From JAXGYX01 sp964487355 (GTDB taxonomy: Bacteria > Bacillota > Clostridia > Saccharofermentanales > Fastidiosipilaceae), in NCBI GenBank assembly GCA_964487355.1, contig CAZAPS010000060.1:1-6267 (forward strand): a stretch of DNA of 6,267 nucleotides, written 5' to 3'. A program made the position numbers and the translations under genes. Shown piece by piece: positions 1 to 5,874 of this stretch; position 1 is the first letter of the stretch, and every line of letters starts with the position of its first letter. The notes beneath the pieces are model-generated. The model had not been told where the DNA came from, did not search any database, and worked only from the letters and a program-made list of their open reading frames with translations.

Positions 1-174
1 AACTACAAAAACAAACAAAACAAAGAATTAGGTGGCTTGGTGAATAATCTGGGTTTAATTAACAGAGCCTTTTGTTTTATTGAAGCCATGGCGCTCCAAT
101 CCACATTTTCATCCATAATTGCCATGAAGGATGTTGAATACTGTTTTGAACAAACTAGTGAATTCATTACCTGA
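1..174 (+). CDS. Doubtful open frame at left edge, C-terminal part only
   Basis: Frame 1 on the plus strand is open from the first base to a TGA at 172-174, giving 57 residues that end in EQTSEFIT. I do not recognise a family. The first residues are dominated by Asn, Lys and Gln from an A-rich stretch. The opposite strand also has an open frame over the same bases, ending in a TAG at 5-3, so neither frame is clearly the coding one. It may be the tail of a gene lying to the left, a decayed remnant, or chance in AT-rich DNA. Confidence that it is a real gene is low. Confidence 0.15.
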   Translation, partial: NYKNKQNKELGGLVNNLGLINRAFCFIEAMALQSTFSSIIAMKDVEYCFEQTSEFIT

Positions 175-497
175 TTTTGCTAAAAAAATAATTTCACTTT
201 TATATTTTATGCATTTCATCTAATCATCGGCAGGCAGGATCACTAATTAACTGTCATGTTATCACATCATCGCGATATTGAATAATTATATAATTGATTA
301 AATTGTGCATAAATCGCCTTTTGATAATCAAGTCGTGAAATTTCCGATAACTTTTAAGGCATTCCTAATATATTACTAATTGAGACCCATCGTCAAAAAT
401 CAAAATACTGTGTTTTAAATTTAAAAGCCCGTGAACCATCAGCGCTGATAATCCACAGGCAGGATCAAGCTTTGAGCTCAACCGCTATCTTCTCATT
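175..497. other. AT-rich intergenic region with short palindromes
   Basis: I see no convincing gene in this 320-base stretch, which is much more AT-rich than the genes to its right. It holds three perfect palindromes: AATTATATAATT (284-295), TTTTAAATTTAAAA (413-426) and ATCAGCGCTGAT (438-449). It also holds one copy of a 12-bp direct repeat near each end. Read on the minus strand, the 438-449 palindrome lies about 50 bases downstream of the cytidylate kinase-like gene and is followed by CGGGCTTTTAAATTT. It could act as a weak terminator for that gene, but its stem is short and its U-run is interrupted. Confidence 0.4.
231..467 (+). repeat. 12-bp direct repeat pair CAGGCAGGATCA
   Basis: CAGGCAGGATCA occurs at 231-242 and again at 456-467 in the same orientation, 225 bases apart. 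TAATC lies shortly upstream of both copies (221-225 and 449-453), so the similarity extends loosely beyond the 12 bases. No transposase or integrase gene lies between them. They could be regulator sites, remnants of a small mobile element, or coincidence. Confidence 0.35.
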
Positions 498-1142
498 TTA
501 TTTTTGCAGTTGCTTGTGAACGGCGTCCATCATGATCGGATCCACATCAATCGTCCGGGTGGATGGCATTCTCGTCTGAGGATTGTCATTTAAATATTCC
601 ACCATCTCGCAAATCCAACTCACGGCCAGGTCCACCGGTATAATCGATGAGTCGATCACAAGATCAAACATACCGGCTTCCACCTGCTTGATACCATAAT
701 AGGCATTTAAAAATGAAGCGCGAACATTGTCTTTCTCTTTGACAAATTGCACAGCGTCCTCATCGACATACACCTCTGTTTTCTGGATGTGCTTCCACGC
801 ACGCGTTTCCAACGGTTCCTGGATCAAAATGTTCAAAACATTCGAGTAGTTTTGCAAGATGGCAAAACCTCCGCGACCTCGGATGATCACATTGTCTTCT
901 TTCGCGTAACCTTTGATCCCCTCATTTAAGACATTGACGACATCTTGATTGGATTGAATGAATCGATCCAGCACAGTATGCTCCGTATCATAAAACTCCG
1001 TGAAGTTAACCAATCCATATTCGGCCAGCAGGTCCCTAAACGTCGCTTTGTCCGCGACCGGCATGTTCATTTTCTCCGCCACACCCTGAGCAATCTCGTC
1101 GCCTAGTGTTCCGTATTCTCTGGAAATTGTAATAACAGCCAT
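498..1142 (-). CDS. Cytidylate kinase-like family protein
   Basis: This 214-residue protein resembles the cytidylate kinase-like (Cytidylate_kin2) branch of the P-loop nucleoside monophosphate kinases. Canonical members move phosphate from ATP to CMP or dCMP in the cytoplasm; the role of this branch is less certain. The N-terminus ITISREYGTLGDEIA (4-18) sits where the family has its ITISR-x-YGSGG phosphate loop, but the loop here is degenerate (G11-T-L-G14) with no GK[S/T]. IIRGRGGFAIL (86-96) and R141 followed by FLNAYYG match the later nucleotide-binding and lid-type segments, and FDLVIDSS (159-166) matches the family's conserved YDLVIN-type strand. The start is set by an AAAGGAG site at 1155-1149, six bases before the ATG. 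The gene has its own promoter and lies downstream of the dehydrogenase on the same strand with a gap of about 170 bases, so it is probably a separate transcription unit. Kinase activity is uncertain because of the altered loop. Confidence 0.8.
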   Translation of the reverse strand: MAVITISREYGTLGDEIAQGVAEKMNMPVADKATFRDLLAEYGLVNFTEFYDTEHTVLDRFIQSNQDVVNVLNEGIKGYAKEDNVIIRGRGGFAILQNYSNVLNILIQEPLETRAWKHIQKTEVYVDEDAVQFVKEKDNVRASFLNAYYGIKQVEAGMFDLVIDSSIIPVDLAVSWICEMVEYLNDNPQTRMPSTRTIDVDPIMMDAVHKQLQK

Positions 1143-1148
1143 TTGAAA

Positions 1149-1155
1149 CTCCTTT
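1149..1155 (-). promoter_or_regulatory. Ribosome binding site AAAGGAG of the kinase-like gene
   Basis: On the minus strand AAAGGAG is followed by TTTCAA and then the ATG at 1142. The six-base spacing is typical of Bacillota and supports this start. Confidence 0.7.
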
Positions 1156-1232
1156 CCAATTATCGAATTTCATTGTTTGTATCGTTGCGTTAAACCTGCT
1201 GCCTTTGTCGAAACATACCATGAATTGTTTTA

Positions 1233-1263
1233 ATTATACCACGTCTTTTAGCTAAAACGACAA
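1233..1263 (-). promoter_or_regulatory. Sigma-A-type promoter with extended -10 for the kinase-like gene
   Basis: The minus strand reads TGGTATAAT (1241-1233), a perfect TATAAT box with the TGn extension. A TTGTCG element (1263-1258; four of six matches to TTGACA) lies 19 bases upstream of it. The spacer is longer than the usual 17, which an extended -10 can tolerate. It lies about 90 bases upstream of the ATG, leaving an untranslated leader of roughly 80 bases. Confidence 0.5.
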
Positions 1264-1314
1264 GGAATGATTCAAGTACACGGATCGGACGATCAGCAAA
1301 CTTCGTCCCCTCAG

Positions 1315-2094
1315 TCACCTGCCAACGTTCACCCGGTGCGCGAATTTTCGGGCGAGCGCGCGCGGCGCCAGCCGTGCGCCAACATTCATCAATCTTGCCT
1401 GCGGGCCATGAAGCGCCATCACTTTACCTGACATCATCGCCTTATACCCACGTTTCGCGACCGATCGCGCGGTGGCGGATTTTACGAAGGAAAATATTTT
1501 GGTGCGAGTCATACCGGCGGCCTCCTCAAATCCGGTGGCGGTCGGGCCCGGACACAGCGCGGTCACAGTCACACCCGTTCCTTTTAACTCTTCCGCCATG
1601 GCCTCGGAAAGTGACAGTATGAATCCTTTGGAAGCATAATAAAGTGACATATAAGGACCGGCCGAAAAGGACGCGACTGAAGACAAGTTAAGAATCCGTC
1701 CGTGGCCTCGCCGGCTCATTCTATTTCCATAATAATAGCTAAGGCGGGTCAAAGTCATTATGTTGAGTCGCAACAAATCTTCCTGTCCGCGCCAATCTAT
1801 GTCAAGAAAGTTTCCCCAATTCGCGAACCCGGCATTGTTCACCAGGTTCTCCACGACCCAGCTCCGAGCTTCGGTATGCTCGCACAGCGCTTGAACCTGT
1901 TTCGGGCGCGTCAGGTCCAGAGCCAGGATTTCCACTTTAATATCCTTATACTTGGCGTTCAACTCTTTGCGAAGCGCCGCTAATTTCTCACCGTCGCGAG
2001 CGGTCAGGATCAAAGAATGCCCATGCGCCGCGCATTCGCGGGCGATCTCCAAGCCGATACCTCCGGACGCGCCGGTTATCAAAGTGTAATTCAT
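1315..2094 (-). CDS. SDR family NAD(P)-dependent oxidoreductase
   Basis: This is a 259-residue classical short-chain dehydrogenase, a cytoplasmic Rossmann-fold enzyme that oxidises or reduces a hydroxyl or keto group with NAD(P)(H). The family landmarks are present in order: TGASGGIG cofactor loop (7-14), R33 in LTARD which favours NADP, D60-L61 for the adenine ring, NNAG (86-89), and a catalytic tetrad of N111, S139, Y152 and K156 (YYASK). PGPTATGF (182-189) follows the active site. The C-terminal part (217-259), rich in Arg and Ala, resembles the DltE/YqjQ-like group of SDRs. The substrate cannot be read from the sequence. The start has a GGGGAGG site four bases upstream. The gene is transcribed divergently from the UPF0303 gene. 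Confidence 0.93.
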   Translation of the reverse strand: MNYTLITGASGGIGLEIARECAAHGHSLILTARDGEKLAALRKELNAKYKDIKVEILALDLTRPKQVQALCEHTEARSWVVENLVNNAGFANWGNFLDIDWRGQEDLLRLNIMTLTRLSYYYGNRMSRRGHGRILNLSSVASFSAGPYMSLYYASKGFILSLSEAMAEELKGTGVTVTALCPGPTATGFEEAAGMTRTKIFSFVKSATARSVAKRGYKAMMSGKVMALHGPQARLMNVGARLAPRALARKFAHRVNVGR

Positions 2095-2098
2095 AAAA

Positions 2099-2105
2099 CC
2101 TCCCC
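2099..2105 (-). promoter_or_regulatory. Ribosome binding site GGGGAGG of the SDR gene
   Basis: On the minus strand GGGGAGG is followed by TTTT and the ATG at 2094. This strong site fixes the start of the dehydrogenase. Confidence 0.65.
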
Positions 2106-2130
2106 GGTTTGTGCCGATATCCTTTTATAT

Positions 2131-2158
2131 GTTTTATTTTAGCGTTGATCCTTGTCAA
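2131..2158 (-). promoter_or_regulatory. Candidate sigma-A promoter of the SDR gene
   Basis: The minus strand has a perfect TTGACA (2158-2153), a 16-base spacer, and TAAAAC (2136-2131; four of six matches to TATAAT). The predicted transcript would begin near 2124 and reach the ATG after about 30 bases. The -35 box lies inside an inverted repeat, so it may be regulated. Confidence 0.45.
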
Positions 2159-2160
2159 CG
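2143..2160. promoter_or_regulatory. Candidate operator: inverted repeat CGTTGA-N6-TCAACG
   Basis: Perfect 6-bp arms (2143-2148 and 2155-2160) are separated by six bases and cover the -35 box proposed for the dehydrogenase. Spacing and position suit a dimeric repressor. No regulator gene is in the window, so the identity of any binding protein is unknown. Confidence 0.35.
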
Positions 2161-2224
2161 TCAGCCAATCACATTGCAGACGTAAGCCTACGATTTGAGA
2201 CGGCTGTGATTTATAAAACAAAAA

Positions 2225-2233
2225 TGCTATTCT
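2225..2233 (+). promoter_or_regulatory. Candidate extended -10 promoter of the UPF0303 gene
   Basis: TGCTATTCT matches the extended -10 pattern TGnTATnnT. The -35 region 17 bases upstream (TGTGAT, 2205-2210) is weak. The predicted transcript would begin near 2240, about 40 bases before the ATG. No better sigma-A match exists on the plus strand of this 184-base divergent gap. Confidence 0.3.
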
Positions 2234-2250
2234 ATCCATAAGATTCAAAA

Positions 2251-2264
2251 TGGTTCACGAACCA
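2251..2264. promoter_or_regulatory. Candidate operator: palindrome TGGTTC-AC-GAACCA
   Basis: A perfect inverted repeat with 6-bp arms and a two-base centre ends where the AAAGGAGGT ribosome binding site begins (2264-2272). It falls just downstream of the predicted transcription start. It could be a repressor site for the UPF0303 gene; the two-base centre makes an RNA hairpin unlikely. Confidence 0.35.
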
Positions 2265-2272
2265 AAGGAGGT
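2264..2272 (+). promoter_or_regulatory. Ribosome binding site AAAGGAGGT of the UPF0303 gene
   Basis: This is a nine-base match to the anti-Shine-Dalgarno sequence, six bases before the ATG at 2279. It sets the start and is typical of Bacillota. Confidence 0.75.
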
Positions 2273-2278
2273 CGGTTT

Positions 2279-2761
2279 ATGAGCGCCAATACAGAAGCGG
2301 AAAAACGATTTGAACAATTAAGTGAACTTGAACAAGAGCTGATATTCGAACGTTTTTCTCGATCAGACGCGTTGGAAGCCGGATTAAAGGCGATTGAGTT
2401 GGGCGAATCATACGCGGATCCGATCGCGGTGGAAATAACCATGGATGGTTTGGCGGTATTCCGGCATTTGACCGAAGGCACCGGGACCGTCAATGAGGAA
2501 TGGCTGGAACGCAAGCGCAATTCCGTTGAGTTGACAAAAATATCCTCACTGCGTTTTAAGACGGAGTTGGAGATAAAGGGAGAGACGCTGGAGGACCGTG
2601 TGCCGGATCCGGACCTGTATGCCGCGGGTGGCGGTGGTTTTCCGATTGTGCTCAAAGATCAGGGCATGGTCGGCGTCATCTGTATATCAGGTCTGCCAAA
2701 TGACGTGGATGATCATCAAATCGCGATCGACGCGCTGCGCTATGTGAAAAGTCGAATGTGA
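2279..2761 (+). CDS. UPF0303 / HbpS-like (GlcG-type) family protein
   Basis: This 160-residue protein matches the UPF0303 family within the HbpS/GlcG-like fold and has the family's usual length. Members are often labelled heme-degrading domain proteins, but that function is transferred from distant relatives and is not shown by the sequence. Visible family landmarks are the helical N-terminus with ELEQELIFERFSRSDALEAG (17-36), PIAVEI (48-53), NEEWLERKRNSV (72-83), YAAGGGGFPI (114-123), and the closing GVICISGLP followed by DDHQIAIDAL (144-153). There is no signal peptide or membrane segment, so it should be cytosolic. The start is fixed by AAAGGAGGT. The gene is divergent from the dehydrogenase and lies 83 bases upstream of the deoxyinosine glycosylase gene. 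Its stop codon is the last part of the left arm of a 10-bp hairpin. Confidence 0.85.
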   Translation: MSANTEAEKRFEQLSELEQELIFERFSRSDALEAGLKAIELGESYADPIAVEITMDGLAVFRHLTEGTGTVNEEWLERKRNSVELTKISSLRFKTELEIKGETLEDRVPDPDLYAAGGGGFPIVLKDQGMVGVICISGLPNDVDDHQIAIDALRYVKSRM

Positions 2762-2784
2762 GTTTTGCGAGAAGTCACATTCGA
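2752..2784 (+). terminator. Stem-loop overlapping the UPF0303 stop codon
   Basis: TCGAATGTGA (2752-2761, including the TGA stop) pairs perfectly with TCACATTCGA (2775-2784) around a 13-base loop. No U-run follows, so it is not a standard intrinsic terminator. It may protect the 3' end of the message or form a double structure with the hairpin at 2801-2824. Confidence 0.4.
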
Positions 2785-2800
2785 ACTGCTGACAAACGAC

Positions 2801-2824
2801 AAAAGACAGCGATCGCTGTCTTTT
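2801..2824. terminator. Perfect hairpin, likely bidirectional rho-independent terminator
   Basis: AAAAGACAGC (2801-2810) and GCTGTCTTTT (2815-2824) form a perfect 10-bp stem with a GATC loop. The A-run and T-run at the ends suit termination in either direction, although the T-run is only four bases. It ends six bases before the ribosome binding site of the glycosylase gene, so it sits in that gene's leader as well as at the end of the UPF0303 gene. Confidence 0.6.
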
Positions 2825-2830
2825 GAGTGA

Positions 2831-2836
2831 AAGGAG
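2831..2836 (+). promoter_or_regulatory. Ribosome binding site AAGGAG deciding the glycosylase start
   Basis: AAGGAG is eight bases before the ATG at 2845. A GTG at 2827 is in frame upstream but has no ribosome binding site of its own and would place this AAGGAG inside the coding sequence. The ATG is therefore the better start. Confidence 0.7.
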
Positions 2837-2844
2837 CTTGTCTC

Positions 2845-3363
2845 ATGCCTTACCACTCCGCTCAGCATCCTTTTCCACCGATCTATGATGAACATAGCCA
2901 GATTCTCATCCTGGGCAGCTTTCCATCGGTCAAAACTCGTCAGATGGGGTTTTATTACGGGCATCGGCAAAATCGATTTTGGCCACTGATGTCCGCCTTG
3001 CTGAGCATTCACCCCACGTTGGCCGCTACCGACCCACCGCGCGCCGAGTCCGCTTTGCTGACCCATCATATCGCTTTATGGAGCAGCATCGCGTCCTGTG
3101 ACATCATTGGCTCCAGCGACAGTTCCATCCGCAATGCTGTTCCAACCGATCTGGCCCCCATTTTTTCCGGCGCTCAAATTAGGCATGTCTTCTGCAACGG
3201 TGGGGCATCGTTTCGCTATTATAAAAAATACCAGACTGATCGACCGGATATTCCTGTCATGCAACTGCCCAGTACATCTCCGGCGAATGCCCGTTGGTCG
3301 TTGGATAACCTGATCGATGCCTGGCAGGTTATCTTGCCTTATCTGAAAGAAGATTGGGAGTGA
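2845..3363 (+). CDS. DNA-deoxyinosine glycosylase (uracil-DNA glycosylase superfamily)
   Basis: From the ATG at 2845 this is 172 residues and matches the hypoxanthine-DNA glycosylase branch (family 6) of the uracil-DNA glycosylase superfamily. Such enzymes cut hypoxanthine, the product of adenine deamination, out of DNA and start base-excision repair. The first active-site motif is LGSFPS (23-28), in place of the GQDPY of family 1 enzymes. FYYGHRQNRFW (36-46) follows, with N43 the likely counterpart of the catalytic Asn known in the family. SCDIIGSSDSSI (84-95) is also family-like. The C-terminal motif is LPSTSPANA (141-149). The length is normal and there is no export signal. It may be cotranscribed with the UPF0303 gene by readthrough, because there is no room for a promoter between the hairpin at 2801-2824 and its ribosome binding site. 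It converges with the nuclease gene 33 bases away. Confidence 0.9.
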   Translation: MPYHSAQHPFPPIYDEHSQILILGSFPSVKTRQMGFYYGHRQNRFWPLMSALLSIHPTLAATDPPRAESALLTHHIALWSSIASCDIIGSSDSSIRNAVPTDLAPIFSGAQIRHVFCNGGASFRYYKKYQTDRPDIPVMQLPSTSPANARWSLDNLIDAWQVILPYLKEDWE

Positions 3364-3396
3364 GCGTGCACAGCCGGCGATGGTGAGTTTTGTAAA

Positions 3397-5874
3397 TTAG
3401 TTGGCTTGTGGCTGATTGAATGATTTTAGTTTGTGAATCGCTCGAATCGTCGCGTTCGGCCTCGATATGAATTCATTTACACTGTATTTGCCAATGATTT
3501 TTGCCGATAGCATCACAAAGATGAAACCGTCTTCTATAAAGATAACAATGTCATCTAGCCGGAAACGGATATTGTCACCGACAGGATCAATCTGCCATTT
3601 GTCAACCGCTCTCGATAGCTCGGCAAACAGCTTGTATTCTGCCTCAGAACGGATTAGTAATTGTGGGACTGCAAGTGCATGGCTTAACAAAAATTCATTT
3701 GTCATAAAGTGATGAAAGCCAATCTCTTTGGCATGTATCGGCTGATCTAAGGTCTTCCAACGAGAGACACGAATTTCAATCGAAGCGCTGTCGTCCATAG
3801 AGGTAGCCAGCGCATCTGATTGTACTTGAAACGGGGTTATGTATTGAACCTCGCCTACCAAGTAAATTCCAGAGGATAAGCCAAAAGACTTTTTTGACTG
3901 ATACAATGCGACATATCTCAACGGGAAGTTTTGCACATTCAGCTCGTTGAGCTTAACTTTACAACTCTTGTCTTTTAAGAACAGATTCAATTCCTCTTCA
4001 TCTTTTACCGCAATAACCAATACATCACGCTGATCCCAATCAACTTTCAGAAGTTTTTCATACGAGCCTCGCGGCAATGAAGCTCGAGCAAAGGCTGAGT
4101 CTGCAGAATCCTGGATCAGATCATCCAACATTTCTTCTACCATTCCAGTAGCTGAAGGAAGAAAGGGAATCCCGCCAATGTTCACCGAATCGATGCTCTT
4201 CCAAAAACGATGTGTTCGATATTCATTTTCATTTTGATAAGGAAACAAAACGTATGCGCCAAACATTCTTCGCTCGTAAGCAACTTGACTGTTGCACATA
4301 ATTGCATCCCGGTAGCGATGCATTGTGTTGATGTCATCGATTTCCGGACCCGGGGTCTGAGCAACAGAAAGATGATAATTCGTTCCGGGAAGTGCTGGAT
4401 TAATTCGATATTTTGCATCAAAAATGTATTCATATTCGTGCTCTGATCCTTGTTTTTCCAGTTTTAAAACATGATCTGGTCGCTGAGAGATCGTTGGTAA
4501 ACGGGTTAAATGAGGATTATAGGAAAGAACTATTAATTCCCCCGTGTCTGGATGACGATATCGGACACGAGATTCCGTCCCTTTCACTAGTGATACAAAT
4601 AATCCAATCTGTTGTGTTTTGATCACATCTTGTGAAACGAGTTCATATTTTCCCTTTAAAATTCGATTCAACTTTATGAAGCACCAGTATTCATACAGTA
4701 AAGCTATGTCCTTTACAGATATGGAAAAGACATCACCTGAAATAGAAAGCCCGCGCATCAACATCAGAAAACATTTATAGAGCTCTCTATATCCTGGTGC
4801 CATCGAAAAAACAAGCGAAATTGTCTGGTTTTTCTGATCAGTCGGTACATCTTTGAGAAAAGTTGCATTCAATCTGCGATCAAGTGCGGTACTCATTGTG
4901 TCGATTACATCCAGAATATAGTGATCTTGTTCGCGCGGTAATTTTTTATAAAGTCGGCGAAATTCTGCAAGTTTACGTATGACAATTGTCAAAATTGTTT
5001 TAACAAAACGATTCTCTTTGGTGTTAAAAGTGACCTGTTTTCTAATCGCCGAAGTCTTTATTGCTTGAAAACTGTTGGTGCTACGATGGATTTGTTGCGG
5101 GTGTTTTTCTAACCAACGAATTGAACGCTTATCAATATGCTTGACTTTATGGCTAGGTAAAATTTTGCGAATCGTCTCGAGGACATGGTGTGGCCTTGCC
5201 ACAATGATGTCGGCCGCTCGAATGAAGTCGTCAAATATTGTTCGGATCACAGCAAAAAATTCCACCGTGGAACTTTGGTAGCGATCAGTTTGAGCATAAT
5301 TTTGATATGTTTTTCTCCAAAAATCAAATACCAAACTGTAGATTTCGCTGGTCACATCATGAAGAAGTGCTTGATAATCTTCTTTGTAATCAATTTTGGA
5401 TGGGAAAATCTCCAGCACGACCCGCAGGTGATTTTTGCAATTGACGCGAATGATCAAGTCGGTCATGCCAATCTCATTCCCAAAGTGGAGAATGCCAGAC
5501 AAGACAGCTTGCCTACGTCCGGTTGGCGTAACTTTGTTGCGTATATTGAGGTTATCATGCCAAAACTCAATTTTATATTTTGTTTCATCCTTAGACTCAA
5601 TGACAAGTTCGTATCGCTCTTGTTCAAAAAACAGAGGGTCATAGTGCATCATCAAAGCTGCACTATTCTTGGAATCTGCTTCAACATCTTCTTGCCAATT
5701 CGGATAAAGGGTCGCTTGAAAGGATTCCACACAATACACTTTTAATTCGGATTGATTTGTTCGATTATTTCTTTTCAATCGTTCAATTTGATCTACTTGC
5801 CCTTTGATCGACACCGATACCTTATCCGTTTGGATAAATAGCAATTCATTAGATCCAGTACGACGTGAATCCAT
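3397..5874 (-). CDS. DUF2357 / PD-(D/E)xK nuclease, McrC-like restriction component
   Basis: This 825-residue protein has the architecture of DUF2357 proteins, the McrC-like nuclease partners of McrB-type AAA+ motors in modified-DNA-targeting (type IV-like) restriction systems. Roughly, residues 45-380 form the DUF2357 region, mostly helical towards its end. LLYEYWCFIKL (392-402) is the conserved entry to the nuclease domain. The PD-(D/E)xK site is visible as RPD (465-467), then D486-A-K488 in YIFDAKYR, and DINTMHRYRDAIM (514-526) follows as in McrC proteins. All core residues are intact, so cleavage should be possible. Residues about 600-825 form an extra C-terminal region. Within it, RYVALYQSKKSFGLSSGIYL and GEVQYITPF (653-682) suggest a PUA-like fold, which is an inference. 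The start is the ATG at 5874, with purine-rich GAGGA and AGGAG close upstream. It overlaps the end of the McrB-like remnant by 26 bases, as expected for translationally coupled partners. The DNA is more AT-rich than the genes to its left, suggesting transfer. The partner gene is truncated, so the system is probably inactive. Confidence 0.85.
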   Translation of the reverse strand: MDSRRTGSNELLFIQTDKVSVSIKGQVDQIERLKRNNRTNQSELKVYCVESFQATLYPNWQEDVEADSKNSAALMMHYDPLFFEQERYELVIESKDETKYKIEFWHDNLNIRNKVTPTGRRQAVLSGILHFGNEIGMTDLIIRVNCKNHLRVVLEIFPSKIDYKEDYQALLHDVTSEIYSLVFDFWRKTYQNYAQTDRYQSSTVEFFAVIRTIFDDFIRAADIIVARPHHVLETIRKILPSHKVKHIDKRSIRWLEKHPQQIHRSTNSFQAIKTSAIRKQVTFNTKENRFVKTILTIVIRKLAEFRRLYKKLPREQDHYILDVIDTMSTALDRRLNATFLKDVPTDQKNQTISLVFSMAPGYRELYKCFLMLMRGLSISGDVFSISVKDIALLYEYWCFIKLNRILKGKYELVSQDVIKTQQIGLFVSLVKGTESRVRYRHPDTGELIVLSYNPHLTRLPTISQRPDHVLKLEKQGSEHEYEYIFDAKYRINPALPGTNYHLSVAQTPGPEIDDINTMHRYRDAIMCNSQVAYERRMFGAYVLFPYQNENEYRTHRFWKSIDSVNIGGIPFLPSATGMVEEMLDDLIQDSADSAFARASLPRGSYEKLLKVDWDQRDVLVIAVKDEEELNLFLKDKSCKVKLNELNVQNFPLRYVALYQSKKSFGLSSGIYLVGEVQYITPFQVQSDALATSMDDSASIEIRVSRWKTLDQPIHAKEIGFHHFMTNEFLLSHALAVPQLLIRSEAEYKLFAELSRAVDKWQIDPVGDNIRFRLDDIVIFIEDGFIFVMLSAKIIGKYSVNEFISRPNATIRAIHKLKSFNQPQAN

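Noticed and set aside
3..190. Minus-strand open frame opposite the left-edge plus-strand frame, containing ENVDWSAMASIKQKALLIKP
   Set aside because: It looks partly protein-like but I cannot place it in a family, it ends in a low-complexity LFCLFL tail, and the opposite strand is open as well. Neither frame has enough support to be preferred.
2167..2211. AATCACA and TGTGATT as a distant inverted repeat in the divergent promoter region
   Set aside because: The 7-bp arms are separated by 31 bases, too far for a simple operator and weak as a hairpin. Chance is likely.
2808..2817. GCGATCGC octamer resembling the cyanobacterial HIP1 repeat
   Set aside because: It occurs once and is simply the centre of the 24-base hairpin. 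The other features do not suggest a cyanobacterium.
2827..2844. Upstream GTG start for the glycosylase, adding six residues (MKGACL)
   Set aside because: The AAGGAG ribosome binding site would lie inside this extension and no other site precedes the GTG. The ATG at 2845 fits the family start better.
5185..5745. Long plus-strand open frame of 186 codons inside the nuclease gene
   Set aside because: It is antisense to the intact DUF2357 protein, has no ribosome binding site that I can see and no family resemblance. It is a shadow frame.
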